The position numbers were made by a program, and so were the translations under genes. A stretch of DNA of 64,000 bases from Beta vulgaris subsp. vulgaris. Taxonomy: Eukaryota > Streptophyta > Magnoliopsida > Caryophyllales > Amaranthaceae. Numbering within the stretch: the first letter of the stretch is position 1; each line of letters begins with the position of its first letter. The notes under the pieces are model-generated. The model saw only the letters and a list, made by a program, of their open reading frames with translations. It searched no databases and had not been told where the DNA came from. This document shows positions 48,509 through 61,561 of the stretch, piece after piece. The DNA lies in NCBI RefSeq assembly GCF_026745355.1, contig NC_079202.1:45389673-45453672 (forward strand), read 5' to 3'.

Positions 48509-49681
48509 TGTTAGTCTTGGACGAACATTTAAACAACTACAAGAGGAGGGTGAATTGTATTGGAGAGATTTTTCAAACTTTTTGCGGAAATAAAAGAATG
48601 ATTGAATAAGAAAGAAATAATGCATGAATAAGAAAGAACTAGGAACACGAGATTTTTACAAGGAAAACTTCCTAGGCCCAATAGGAAGAAAAACCTTGAC
48701 CACGAGGGATTTTGACTCAATTCTCTTTAATAACTTTAGGCCAAAAGACTCTCTTTTGTACAACCTAAACTCGGACCAACTCTGTTCCACTAGGAACTGG
48801 TTCCCTGTCAGCTTGTTCCCCCTGAACAGTTGACTTTCTCCCTCGACTTCACTCGAAGTCTTTTCTCTTTCTCTCTTCTCTTTCTCTTTTTCTTTTTCCC
48901 TCAAAATGATTACAGACTTAGATTCACTCAACCCAATCTATAATACATCAATTGCTAAGAAGAAGAAAATCGAATGTACTTTCACTAAGAATCTTACATA
49001 GAAAATTCTGAAAGTATATTTAAAAAAGATCGTTACAAACATCTATTTGTAGAGACCTATCTTCTCGAATTCTTCTCCACGATCTTCTCCAAGATCTTCT
49101 CCATGATCTTCTCCATGATCACACGTAGCTTCAGCCACTTCTCCCATAATATGTCCGTTGTATTTTTACCGTTAGCAGTTGGTTAGTTAGGCTTCCACAA
49201 TCTCAGCCACTAACACACGCGCACCTCCACGTTCACACGCCTTGTAAATAGGTTGGTTGTTGGGGTTCCTAAATTGTAGGAACTACTTCAACGCTTCTAT
49301 TTCAGAGTGCTTGCTTAGGTTAGTTTTTGGCGGCTCCTCGTTTATAGCAAAACAAAAATGCTGCACACAAACTAACTAAACAGAATATTATGGAATCATA
49401 ATATATCAACTTGTTTACCTCCATAATATTAACGGTTTGTCACAAATAAGGTTTAATAGCTTAATCTTGATTAAACTCCTAATCAATTCTTCATAAGTTA
49501 TTTAACATGTTATTTGTGAAGTCTAAAAATAACCTAATTAAAACTGAAAGAATAAATCTAACAAAATCAAAACAGAAATAATAAATCTAAAACACACGAA
49601 ATTAAATATAACAAAATAAACTAAAAACGGACTAATAAAATAGACTAAAAACAAATAAACTTTAATTATTTGTCATTATCA
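48509..49681 (-). mobile_element. Copia 5' LTR (1173 bp)
   Basis: It starts TGATAATGACAA on minus and ends at GACTAACA next to the primer-binding site. Part of it (48526-48780) is homologous to 60115-60310. Repeated GATCTTCTCCA units lie near 49080-49120. The rest of the element beyond the gag fragment is missing. Confidence 0.75.
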
Positions 49682-49696
49682 AAATAATGAAATAAC

Positions 49697-50290
49697 ATGG
49701 ATTACAGTCCAAATTTACCCATTTTTCAAAATGAAGTACAACCTCTAGGAAACCCTATTCAATACCCGAAAAATTATGCTAGTTATACGGATCTTCAGCT
49801 AATCTTTATTCTTAGAAGGTATATTCAACGTGAATTGAATAACGAGCATGTTATCAAATCATTGAATTTTCAAGAATATCCTGTTGGAGCTTTAGCTCAC
49901 CAATATGATATCCGGTTGAATGATGTCAAAGAAAATACGCCACTCTTGTTCTTTCATCATTAGATTGGCCATCCAACCAAAAGATCAAAAGACATGGGTC
50001 AAACAACTAATCACCCAGATGTTAATTTTGTTGTTTGGTCGGAATCGACACGGGTTAAAAAGGTCAAGGAACAAAGGGTAACGCGTGGTTTCAAGACAAC
50101 CCATAAATTATATGATGAACAATTTAAGTACGACGAAGTACTACCAAGACGGGTTTATAGGGGTTTAATGGGTTTTACTATAAAGGAGTATGTGTTGCTT
50201 GATTGGGTGTATGGACATCACGAACAACAAGATAAACAACACCCGTTAAAGCTTTCCGATTGGGCTATCGTTAAACTTTTCAAGGATTAA
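49697..50290 (+). pseudogene. NAC-like transcription factor sequence, disrupted
   Basis: The first part (49697-49963) has TDLQLIFILRRYIQREL and LNFQEYPVGALAHQYDIRLND, reminiscent of NAC subdomains A and B. The second (49994-50290) has GFKTTHKLYDEQFKYDE, GLMGFTIKEYVLLDWV and SDWAIVKLFKD, reminiscent of the C-terminal NAC subdomains. Both lie in one frame, separated by a TAG at 49961-49963. An alternative frame there reads SLDWPSNQK, so an indel is likely. The similarity is distant and the NAC call is an inference from motif order. It lies immediately beside a Copia LTR. Confidence 0.5.
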
Positions 50291-51741
50291 GGTGCAATTT
50301 CGATATCTAATGGCTTCTTGCTGAGGTGAGCTAATTTTACTGTAATTCAACTCTTTTTCTTGGCTTGTAATTTTTGTGAAATTCTCAATTCTAGGTTTTG
50401 TTTTAAGTGAAAAATGTTGATGATTTGTGCTTATTTTGAGTTTGTAAGAGTTGAATTGGTTAATGTAACTGGGAGTTAACTTGAATTAAAAGCTAGCTTA
50501 TGTTAGTTTGGAGTATTACGCCTGAAATTGCTTATTTCAGTGTCATATTGTAGTATGTATCGTAATTTGTGTTGCTTAAATAAACATTGCGTTGGAAATT
50601 CCAAAGTTTTTGCAGTTTATGTATTTTTAATGGCTTATACCTGATCTGCTTGAAATGGTGAAATTTGGACTTAACTGTTTGATCTTGAGCAAATTAAGTG
50701 AAATTGTAAGTTCTATCTCTGAAGTGAACATAAATATTCAATCAGGAGTTGTAGATGTGTGATTTTGAATGGAATGACTAAGCTGACAATAAATGTCGTA
50801 TCCAAAACGGATTTCATACCATAGTCCGTGTTAGGTCATATTAACCCGGGTATGGAAGCAATTTTGCCGTGTCCAGGACTCCATGTTTCACAGACTGTGT
50901 GGTAGGCTGATAGTAATTGAAATTGGGAAAAAAATAGGTGGGGTCATGTACTCAACTCGGAAAAGTAAAAAAAATAAAAAATAATATAAAAAGGAAGGGA
51001 ATGGCCAATGGGTTGTGAAAATGTTGTGAGAATGTTGTTTTATTAATTTGTATTATTACTTCGTATGTTATGTGTGTCTGTTTTTATTACCTCTATGAAA
51101 TGTAATTACTATTGTGAATCTAAATGTGTTTAAGTTGATTAATTTCTTTTGGGTTGAGAATGATATCTTGTATTATTACTTTAGTTTTTGTTTTAATGGT
51201 TGTGTATTATTGTTTTATTGTTTTAATGGCAGCAAATTATGTTTGTGTTTAGAGATATGATTTGTAATTCATTAGATAGTGTTTGGGAATGAGCATTTCA
51301 TTTGAAATGATTCATTTGAAATTTGTATTCTCAAATCATGGAATCTAAAATCAAATTTATTGTTTGGTAAACTTAAGAATTTCAAATTTAGGATTTCAAA
51401 TCCATCTTCATTGTTTGGCTTATCATAGAATTTACAGAGAGGAGATAGAATAGTTAGAAGCTAGAGATTCATTAATGGAGGAAAAGAAAGCTAAGAGATT
51501 CGTTAATGGAGGAGAGAAAGCTAGGGTTTGTAATTGAGGAGAGAGAAAGTTAGGAATATGTTGAATACTTAAAGAGGAAAGTAGAAAATAGTTAGGTTTT
51601 AGAATTTGCAAATGACACCCTTGCACATGGAATTTGAGAATTCTTAAAATTGGGCTATTATTATAAAGGTTGGAATTGGGCCAATTCCAATTTCAAATTT
51701 CTGTATTTCCCAATAACATGTCATTTGGCCCAATTTCACAT
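50291..51741. other. intergenic DNA
   Basis: There is no convincing gene. 51280-51720 may be a MITE-like insertion (GTGTTTGGGAA on the left, TTCCCAATAAC on the right), but ends and duplication are unclear. Confidence 0.4.
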
Positions 51742-52451
51742 TTAGGGTGCGTTCTGTTCAACTTAAAAAATTAAGTTTCAGGTCCAATAAGTTCAGATAA
51801 GTTCAGATAAGTTGCAATAAGGTCTAATAAGTGCAATAAGTTCCAATAAGGTCTAATAAGGTCCAATAAGTTCCAATCAGGTGCAATAAGTTTCAATCAG
51901 GTGCAATAAGTTCCAATCAGGTCTAATAAGGTCCAATAAGTTCCAATCAGGTCTAATAAGGTCCAATAAGGTCCAAATAGTCAATGTTTAATAAACATTT
52001 GTATTATTGTCCACTATTTTGTTATTCATAATTTATATCACTATTAGCGGATTATGTTATTATTAGAATTTTAATTAAAGTACCACAATGATTATATAGT
52101 ATTATACTTGTATTAGTGTCTATTATTTTATTATTTATTTGTATTATGTCTATTATTTTATTATTTATTTGTTAGGTCTATTATTTTATTATTCATATTA
52201 CTATTAGCTGATTATGTTATTATTAGAATTTTTTATTAAAGTACCACAATGTATAGTATTATACTTGTATTATTGTCTATTATTTGATTATTCATATTGC
52301 TATTGAATAATATTATAATCATGGTCAAATAATTAAGGTTAACAATAATAATAATTATTATTATTATAATTACAATATTTTGCAATTCGTCTTTAAATAA
52401 CTAGAGATAACATGTTTTCGTTACTAATAACTACGAAAGATATAAATGTTA

Positions 52452-53881
52452 TCAATTGATTGCTTCATTATCATCACTGGAGTATCTTTCTTCATCGGAG
52501 TATCTTTCTTCATCTTCTACATCATCCTTTTCAATCAATACGTTTTCTTCATCAACAGCCAACCATATTTCATCTGCAATTTTCGCCCGAGTTATCTCCA
52601 TATTCTTTGTTCTTGTCTTGTCAGTCAAATTTAAATCAGCTCTTGGTTCCATGGTTTCAACTACTTGCGAAACTGGAGTTCCTAAATCATGAAAACGAAT
52701 AAAATTATGTAGCGTGCATGTTGCCACGATGATAGCCAACTGGTAAGCATCATCCATCTTCGGCATCATTCTTAGAATCTTCCATCTATTTTTTAGTACA
52801 CCAAAAATTCTTTCAACAGTCCCACGTAATGAAGAATGTCGATAATTAAAATGCTCTAACTTTCCCTTTGGTGGAGGACCATTCCTAAATTCAGGAGTAT
52901 GAACTCTCAAACCTTTCTCTTGATATGGACTCAAATACCCGGTAGAATTTGGATATCCAGAGTCAACCAAATAATATTTTCCTGTTAGTGCAAAAAAGAT
53001 AATTTATAATCATAGTTAAATAATGCTTCAAATACTTAGCAACAATAATATGATACCTGGAGGTGGGTGGTGGAATCCCATATTAGGATCGCTTAAACAA
53101 TGCCTCAAAACCGCTGTGTCATGTGCACTTCCTTCGAACCCGACACAAATGTACATGAAAAGCATATCAAAAGAACAAGAAGCTAACACATTCCACGTTT
53201 TGTTTCCTTTACGATCTCTAAATGGTTGTGCAGCTTTATCTCCTACTATTGCGTCTATGTGGGTCCCATCTAGAGCACCAATACAATCCTACATAGAAAC
53301 AGTAATCATAAAGTAATGGTGATCATCTTCATAACAATATTGAAAAAGTTGAGGGAAGTGATTATTACCTTAAAGAAAGGCCAATACTTATCATTGTTGG
53401 CGATTTTTGTTGGAACTTCATTTAAACTTTGATATGGCCGAATGATATCTTTTGATAATGCAACTAAGGCTTGCAATACCTTTCTATTATAGATACAAAT
53501 AGTTGATATTAAGTGTTGAAATCTATCAGCTGCATCACGATATGAATCGGCTTTCGCCAGGATATACAAACATATGCCAACCTGCTCCTCAACAAGTACA
53601 AACCTTCCATCTGAGATTAGTTGTTTTTCCATGAGCAGATTCACAAGGTTGATGAAAATATGTTTTTCTACTCTTAATTGTTCCTTGCGTAATTGTGGAT
53701 GACCATTCAATAATCTATGGATCCAATGAGAACCATTTTCACCTCCAACATGCAATGGTATGTTATCCATGCGTGTAAGCAACCTTTTCAGCTCATGTAA
53801 AGCCATGTACATCATACAATTCTCAACCAACATCTCGTCCATTCTACAAGCCAAACATAAAAAGAAGATGGAGATAAGCAA
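52452..53881 (-). CDS. Harbinger-type DDE transposase, uninterrupted (3 exons)
   Basis: Exons on minus are 53881-53369, 53288-53057 and 52981-52452, with GT-AG introns and consistent phases (0, then 1). They give 424 residues from the first ATG, or 411 from the second at 53842 (MDEMLVEN). The second ATG may be the true start because the first adds a hydrophobic stretch. The N-terminal half contains a helical DNA-binding-like region (KADSYRDAADRFQHLISTI). The catalytic domain shows IGALDGTH (first D), YLVDSGYPN (second D) and RGTVERIFGVLKNRW (E). The end is acidic. DDE_Tnp_4 proteins cut and paste Harbinger elements. There is no stop or frameshift, although the element has lost one end. It could be expressed and act in trans, or be a recent relic. 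Confidence 0.9.
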
Positions 53882-54459
53882 CTAGTATTTCTTGAACATA
53901 AAGTAAGCATAGATAAGCATCGTCATAACACCCATGAAAATAAAAATACATATTAAAAGCATGAAATGTCGTCCTTGAAAATAAAATACATTTAAATGCA
54001 AGTAGTTCTTATGTCCTAGAAACGACGCCCTTGAAAAATAAAAATACATAAGAGATAATTAAGTCGTGTTATGCAGATTTTGAACAAAAAAAAGAAAACA
54101 GAAGGAAGAAAGGAGAAGAAAGGAGAAGTAATTAGAAGAAATCTGAGATGTTGAAGCTACTGTCACTTTGAACATTTTTTTTTCTTCTTCTAGTAACATT
54201 CAAATAAATGAAAGGTGAAGAAAGCTGAAGAAATGAATGAAGGAGTTGTTGTTAGCAATAAATGTTCAGCTTATTTTCATTGATTAGGAAAAGGAGAATC
54301 AGGCCCATAATCAAGCCCTTTACAATGATAGTTCACTGCCTTTTGCTCATCTTAGATTAGTAACTACTAGTATTTTATAAAATTAATTTTTTGATTTTCT
54401 ACTAGTATTTTATAAAATTAAAACAACACTATTAGATATATTAGTGATGAAAGTTATGT
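53882..54459. other. Harbinger noncoding interior
   Basis: This AT-rich region upstream of the transposase has ACGACGCCCTTGAAAA and GTCGTCCTTGAAAATAAAA repeats (53960-54050). No Myb-like frame is seen. Confidence 0.55.
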
Positions 54460-54676
54460 ATAGGCAAATATATAAATAGTAATTTTTTTGTTAAATTAAT
54501 TATCATAAGAGATAATTAATAATCATTATTTTTTAAAGGACGAATTATAATAATTATTATTCCATAAAAAATTTTGAGGGGTAGTATTTACGTTAGTGGT
54601 AATATTTATGTTATTCATGGTCAATGTTTTTGTCTAATAAGGTCAAATAAGTTTCAATCAGGTTCAATAAGGTCTA

Positions 54677-57600
54677 ATGGAACTCATGGAACAGCCAAAA
54701 ATGATAGTGATCTCATGGAACTCTATGGGCTTAAGTGCCCGAATAAAACGTAGTGCAGTCCGAAACCTCATAGCAAAACACCACCCTTTATTCGTGTTCC
54801 TACAAGAAACCAAGATTGAAAATCTTGATTCTCGAATGGTAAAGTCCATGTGGATGGATGATGATGTCAAATGGCTATCAAGCCCATCAGAGGGGAATTC
54901 TGGGGGCCTAGTATCATTATGGAAGGATGACTCCTTCTCACTGATTTCAAGCTCCATTTCGAGGCACTGGATTGGACTTAAAGGGTCCATGCTCTCCACA
55001 GGTCTTATTTGCTGCCTCATAAACATCTACAATCCCTGCTTATTGGACCCTAGATCAATGGTATGGCAAGAGATCATGGATTACTGCTTCCAGTGTGAGG
55101 CTCCGTGTTTCATTGTGGGAGATTACAATGAAGTACTTGCGGCTTCCGATCGTGGAAGTCAACTTCTCTCCTCCCAGGGTGTCAATGATTTCCGCAACTT
55201 CATTCATCAACTGGGCCTTGTTGAAATTCATGCTGTAAATGGCCACTTCACATGGTTCCGTGGCCAATCTAAAAGCAAATTGGACCGCCTATTTATTCAA
55301 TCAGAATGGCTGACCTCCTACCCATCCCTGAAACTTACTCTCCTCAACAGGGGCATTTCAGACCATTGCCCATTGCTTGTATCATCCCATGACTGAAATT
55401 GGGGGCCAAGGCCGTTTCGGTTCCTCAACTGTTGGCTCACTCACCCCCATTGCATGAAGCTTGTACAGGAGGTATGGTCAAAAAATCAACATCTCACAGT
55501 CCCAGAAAAATTGAGCGTCCTAAAAGACGATTTAAAAAAATGGAACACTCTTGAATTTGGTGTCATTGATGAAAAAATAAAACAATATGAAGGAAAAATT
55601 CACTTTTTGATACAATTGCAAATGCTCACATGTTATATACTAACGAAATGCAGGAAAGAAATGAAGCGCAATGGGAGCTGTGGACTTGGCTAAAAAGAAG
55701 GGAATCATATTGGGCCCAAAACTCAAGGGCAAAATGGATCAAAGAGACACCAAGTATTTTCACACCTTAGCTTCGATCAGGCGAAGAAAGAATCAGCTCG
55801 AAAACATAACAATTGATGGAGCTGTCCTAGATGAGCCTATGGCAATTAAAAAAGAAGCTGCAACCTACTTCCAAAAGATCTTCAAGGAAGAGTACACAAA
55901 CAGGCCCACGATTGAAGGGTTGGATTTCCAGAAACTTTCCGATGATGATGGTGTAACATTAACGGAACCCTTTACTCATGATGAGGTGGATGATGCCGTG
56001 AACTCATGTGATTCCCAAAAGGCTCCGGGCCCAGATGGTTACAATTTCAAATTTATAAAGAGCGCATGGGAAGTAATAAAGCATGACATTTACGACATAG
56101 TGGATGAATTCTGGCGCACTGCTAACCTTCCTCGAGGATGTAACACTGCCTTTATAGCCCTCATACCAAAAATTCAGCATCCTTTGGGCTTTAAAGATTT
56201 TCGCCCGATTAGCATGGTGGGATGTCTATATAAAATCGTGGCGAAAATCCTGGCTAGGCGTCTTCAAAGGGTGATGAACCATCTTATTAGTCCCTTCCAA
56301 TCCTCCTTTATCAAAGGAAGGCAAATACTTGACGGGGCACTTATAGCAGGGGAGCTAATTGAATCATGCCGAAAATCAAAGAGAGAGGCAGTAATCTTGA
56401 AACTTGACTTCCACAAGGCCTTTGACTCCATTTCGTGGAGGTATCTAGATTGGGTGTTAGGAGAAATGAATTTTCCTTCCCGGTGGAGAACTTGGATTAG
56501 TTCGTGTGTCATGAGTGCATCAGCCTCGGTGCTAATCAACGGTTCACCATCGGCCCTAATACATCTTCAGAGAGGCCTTCGCCAAGGAGATCCCCTCTCT
56601 CCTTTCCTCTATAACCTTACGGTGGAACCCTTGCATCTACTATTCCAAAAGACAATATCCTTGCACAAATGGGAAGGAATTGAGATATCAAAGGGAGGCA
56701 TGAAGATCTCTCACCTTCAATACGCGGACGATACAATTGTCTTCTGCAGTCGGGACCTTGACTCCCTCATAAACATCAAAAAAACTCTAATCATCTTTCA
56801 TCTTATTTCAGGTCTTCAAGTTAATTTCCACAAAAGTAACATATTGGGGATGAATTTGGATAGTGCTTGGCTTCGAACTGCGGCAAACACGTTACAATGC
56901 AAAATTGGGGAATTTCCTCTCATGTATCTTGGACTACCCATTGGTGGGAACTTATCTCACTTGAGCTCATGGGACTTAGTGATTGATCGTATGAAAAACA
57001 AGCTTGCCACATGGAAAGGGAAAACACTCTCACTCGGTGGCCGTCTCACATTGATCAAAGCCTCTTTGGCTAGTCTCCCATTGTATTATATGTCTTTGTT
57101 TCCAGTTCCCAAGGGCATAATAGCAAAGATGATAAGTATTCAGAGGCAATTTTTCTGGAGTGGAGAGGAAAGGAAAAAAACTGTTCCACTTGTATCATGG
57201 AGTCTAATAGAACTTCCTAAAGATTGTGGTGGGCTTGGAATTGGAAATCTCCTCCACCGCAACCTAGCTCTCTTATTTAAATGGTGGTGGCGGTTTTTTA
57301 ACGAACCGGGGGCTCTTTGGCAAATGGTTATTCAAGCAAAGTATGGCTACTCATCATCAACCACAATGACAGATCTTATAATCCCCAAACAAAGGGGCCC
57401 ATGGAGAAATATATGCTCCTCCATTCTCCATCACCCTTGGGCTAAAAGCCTTGCCAAGTCATGCGTTAGGAAGAGCATAGGAGATGGGGCCTCATCGTCT
57501 TTCTGGGCCGACGTGTGGATTGGGCCTGCTCCCTTAAAAAACCTCTTCCCACGTCTATTTAGACTATGCAGCAACCCTTACGGTTCAATTGCAAGTATGG

Positions 57601-58835
57601 GTTTTTGGGACGGAACAAACTGGGTCTGGAGCTTGGAATGGACCCGTGAGCTGCGAGTAAGGGATGAGTCCGAATGGGCCCAACTCCTTTCGACCCTGGG
57701 TGCGATTTCTTTGGACCCCCACTGCCATGATAGTTTTATTTGGGCGCCGGATAAATCGGGAAGCTTTTCAGTTAAGTCTTTCACAAAAGAGCTTGATAAA
57801 TCCTCACCCATGGTATCAAAAGAATCTCTCAAGTGTTTGTGGAAGGGACTCATTCCACATAGAATTGAAATTTTTGTCTGGTTTGCAATATTGGGGAAAT
57901 TAAATACCAAAGACAAGTTGCTCAGATTGGGCATCATTCCCTCATCCGAGATTTCCTGTGTCATGTGCAACGAATCATCTGAAACAAATTATCATCTCTT
58001 TCTTCATTGTAAAACCGCTAGATCGCTTTGGTTTTGGTGGCTAGCATTATGGGAAGTGAAGTGGGTTATGCCTTCCTCTTTGAAGGATTTATTCATACAG
58101 TGGCAATACAGCTCTTTAAATAATTTTTTCAAGAAGATATGGAGAGCCGTCTCCTTCATAATTCCATGGACATTGTGGAAGGAGAGGAACAACCGAATAT
58201 TCAAAGGTACGACAAATAATAAGGAGCAGCTGCAAGATTTGATCCTTACAAGGATGTGTTGGTGGATTAAAGGATGGCAAGAACCATTCCCACACTCATG
58301 TAATGAAGTTCTAAGAAACCCGAATTGTCTCAAATGGAGGAATAAATCAGCCCCTAGAATCATCTCACTCCCGTCCACCAATAGCGATATATGGTGCCCT
58401 CCTCCAGATTCCACTCTAAAGTGGAATATTGATGCCTCTTTCGATCCAGTTAACAATTGCAGTGCCATTGGAGGAATTCTCCGAAACAGTGTCGGCTCCT
58501 TCATATGCTTATTCTCATGCCCCATTCCCTCCTTGGAAATCAACTCAGCAGAAGTTTATGCCATCTTCAGGGCGGTGCAGATTACGGTATCATCATCTCG
58601 ACTGAGCCCCTTCCCCATCATCTTTGAGTCAGACTCCATAAATGCAGTTCGGTGGTGTAATGAGACTAGTGGTGGCCCATGGAGTCTGAATTTCATGCTA
58701 AATTTTATACGAAACGCCATCAAGTCAAAACTTAAAGCTCAGATTATCCACAAAGGAAGAGCCTCTAATGTGGTGGCGGACTCACTAGCAAAACAAGGGC
58801 TTAGACGGGAGAATGATTTTATAGCTTGGCTCTAG
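54677..58835 (+). pseudogene. LINE ORF2: endonuclease, reverse transcriptase, RNase H
   Basis: The AP-type endonuclease (54677-55396) shows ISWNSMGL, FLQETKIE, IVGDYNE and ISDHCPLL. A TGA at 55394-55396 and frameshifts around 55600-55760 interrupt the linker. The long frame 55671-58835 carries reverse transcriptase blocks (RPISMVGCLYKI, LKLDFHKAFDSISW, GLRQGDPLSP, LQYADDTIVF), the zinc-binding RVT domain (IEIFVWFAILGKLNTKD...CVMCNESSETNYHLFLHC), and a C-terminal RNase H (NIDASF, INSAEVYA, FESDS, VADSLAKQG). The protein nicks DNA and primes reverse transcription of LINE RNA. The stop and frameshifts make this copy defective. Confidence 0.92.
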
Positions 58836-58970
58836 TATTGTAATTTTAGTCCATGACTGTTAGTACTTCTTCCTAAAAAGTCAGTCACTTGATTGTAATT
58901 TCTCATGGCTACGGCTATCCCCTCTTGAGTTAATAAAATACAACCAACTTATCAAAAAAAAATGGTGTTG
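54679..58970 (+). mobile_element. L1-type LINE, nearly full ORF2, 5' truncated
   Basis: It starts at the endonuclease N-terminus and ends in a short 3' UTR (AATAAAATAC) and an A-run at 58955-58963. ORF1 is missing. No target duplication is found, because the left flank is Harbinger sequence and the right flank is unrelated. ORF2 has few lesions, so the insertion is fairly recent. Confidence 0.9.
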
Positions 58971-60107
58971 GAAAAGATGGGATGGCTTACTATGATAAAA
59001 AGAGACTTCTTTTCTATTTTTACATCCTTGTTTTCTTTGTCTGCTTCATTTTAGTTCAACGCTTTTATCATAATGTGGCAAGTTCTTCTATCAAATCTTT
59101 ATATTTTTCTAAGTTATGCTTTTATATATGTTTGTAGAGCTTCATATTATGTTTTTATCTAGTTATACTGTATGGTCTAATTTGATGGAGATTTAGAGGG
59201 GTCCATTATCTAAATTTAGTGATAGTAATGAGATCCTCTCTAGTTACTAGACTGTCCAAAGATCTGATGGGGTACTTTTTTTATTTTAATAACGAGATGG
59301 TCTTTTTGAAGTTTTTGAGTTTTAACATTAGTAATGTTTATGCACCGAATCCCATAAGAAGTTTGGAACTACGTTGTTGAAAGAAGTATCATGTTCGTGT
59401 TAAATCTTTTGTTGTTTTGATATTGTTCACGACACATTACAAAGACTATGTACAATGTAGGATTATTGCATATTCAATTTATGTTCGTGTGTTCTAGTTT
59501 CTCTCGTTGATTTTGCATTTGTTTTAGGTTGGTTTTACTCATGTTATTGTGTCTCAGAGATTCATAGCTCTAGTTGTTAATAATATGCTTGATTTACAAT
59601 AGATAATTCCATAATGAGGGATTAATGCTTGAGTTATAGACTTATTGTACATGATTCAATAAACGAAATCTTGATTCTAATTACTTGTTCTTTGTTTGTT
59701 CACTCCTTTAATTTTCAGCCTACACTTGCAATCCCATTATCCAGGAAATCTGCAAATTTAAGCAAAAGCGATACCAATATCTTACATACAAGAAAACTCC
59801 CACTGAAAATCACCAAAAAATCAAAGATGATTCGAATGTTTTCCCTCCAAGTAAGCACGGAAGTTACATAACACGTTTCTCTATAAATACTGGAACGATC
59901 ATCAAGCAAAAGACAAACAAACAAACAACACACAACAACTTGCATTTGCTCTCTTCTTAGCGTAGCCTAGCCTTAGTCTAGCCAATCCCCTTATGGGGTT
60001 ATAGTTTAGTCCCTTAGACTTAGAACATGTTATGACGCCAAGTTCTGTAATTCTCTGATTGAAACAAGAAACCATGGAGGTAACAACCTTCGTGCTTTCT
60101 GTTATTT
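58971..60107. other. intergenic DNA
   Basis: I recognise no gene. 59900-60060 may be transposon leader (CGTAGCCTAGCCTTAGTCTAG), with related words at 61600. Confidence 0.45.
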
Positions 60108-61561
60108 CACTAGGAACACCACAAGAGGGGGGTGAATTGTATGTGTGAGAAATAAACGTAACTTTTGCGGAATTATAAAACAATGAAAGGAACAAGAGAA
60201 AGACACAAGAGATTTTACAAGGAAAAACTTCTTGGGCCCAACAAGAAGAAACAACCTTGACCACTAGGGATTTTAAACTCAACTCTTTCACTATAATAGA
60301 CCAAAACACCTTTGATACAAACCTATTATCTCTCGAGCCACTCCTAGAGTTCCTCTACAAACTCAAGTCCCAACAACAATTCCCTCTAACTGTTGTTCCT
60401 CTCGAACTTCACTCGAAGTTCCTTTCTCTTTCTTTGCTTCACTCAAAGCCTCACGCTTTACAGGATTCACTCAAACCCTTTCCCCAAACTCAAACAATAA
60501 GAGTTCTTCTCAACTCTTTTCTCAACTCGAAATACAAGATAGTAGAATGATAGAAAGTACTAATGAAACAATGAACTCATATGGTAATGAAACTTGGAAC
60601 TTGGAACTTTGAACTTTGGTGGTACTGACTCAATAAAAGTGATACTCAAATTATTACCTTTGTAGATTAATTATCACTTTGTCAGACACACATTGAACTC
60701 AGTTAATTGCTTGTCTTAAATAGTAGTAAGTTTAATGAACGTGGTTTAGATCACGTGTTAGTGGGTAAAAACATTTTCCCATGATGTTCCTTAACTAGAG
60801 GAACACGTTCCTTTTGACACCCATGATCTTCATGATCTACGTTAAACGTGTGTTATGGAAATTCTACTACTTCATTAATTATAGCAACCACTTGTGCAGT
60901 AAACCAAAAATCTGATTTAATTAAAAAGTATTTTAATTAATAAAACCAAAATTAAATCCTTTAATCAAAATAATATTTTTTAAAATATTTTATCTAAAAA
61001 TCGAAAAAGATTTTATTTTCAATAAAGATAAAATCTTTCCTTTAAAAATATTTTCCTTAAAATCAGATTTTTAACAAACACAAAACAGTTTCCTAAATTT
61101 TAGCCTTTAACAATTCAACCGACACATTATAACTGTTGCACCATATAATACTTGTCTAGTTTATTTAATTTCGTTAGTTCCTTAACAGTGTCAGTTCATC
61201 AGTTCCTTGCAAAGGAACTGATAAACACTATCTTATAATTTTAGTCAGTTCATCGTTTTAGACACATGTTTCCTATACTAGTTCCATAGGAACAGTTCAT
61301 TTATTCACATAAACAATTCCATAGTTTCAATTCATTACCTTATGAAGATCTTTGTTTCTTACATAAGAAACCTAATTACACCCTTATGTAAAAAAGCTCT
61401 TCTTCTCTTGGAGTTCCAACACAGGAACTTCATTCTTCTCTTGGTGTTCCAACTCAAGAACTTCACTTATTATCTTTATAAAGCACCATTGTTAATTTAT
61501 GAACCTTGCACACATAAAACTTGTAAACCTTGTTAGTTATTACTTTAATTTGTCATCATCA
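60108..61561 (-). mobile_element. Copia-type LTR or LTR fragment
   Basis: 60115-60310 matches 48526-48780 (ACAAGAGG.GGGTGAATTGTAT, TTTTACAAGGAAAA, CCTTGACCAC). The minus start TGATGATGACAAATTAAAG at 61561 mirrors that of the other LTR (49681). The left boundary is unclear and no primer-binding site is adjacent, so it may be a solo or truncated LTR. Confidence 0.55.

Larger units (their letters stand above)
51745..54678 (-). mobile_element. PIF/Harbinger transposon, right end missing
   Basis: The left end GGGTGCGTTCT follows TTA (51742-51744). The subterminal array of AATAAGGTC.AATAAGTTCCAA units and AT-rich arms match the 1143-bp derivative at 40292-41434. The right arm can be followed to 54678, where LINE sequence begins. 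By comparison with the derivative, about 240 bases of right end, including the inverted repeat, are lost. A transposase is encoded on minus. I find no separate Myb-like second ORF, which most Harbingers need. Confidence 0.9.

Noticed and set aside
51280..51720. MITE with GTGTTTGGGAA termini
   Set aside because: The terminal match is short and imperfect and no target duplication was found, so it is left as unassigned intergenic DNA.
58004..58543. 179-residue minus frame
   Set aside because: It is antisense to the RNase H region of LINE ORF2.
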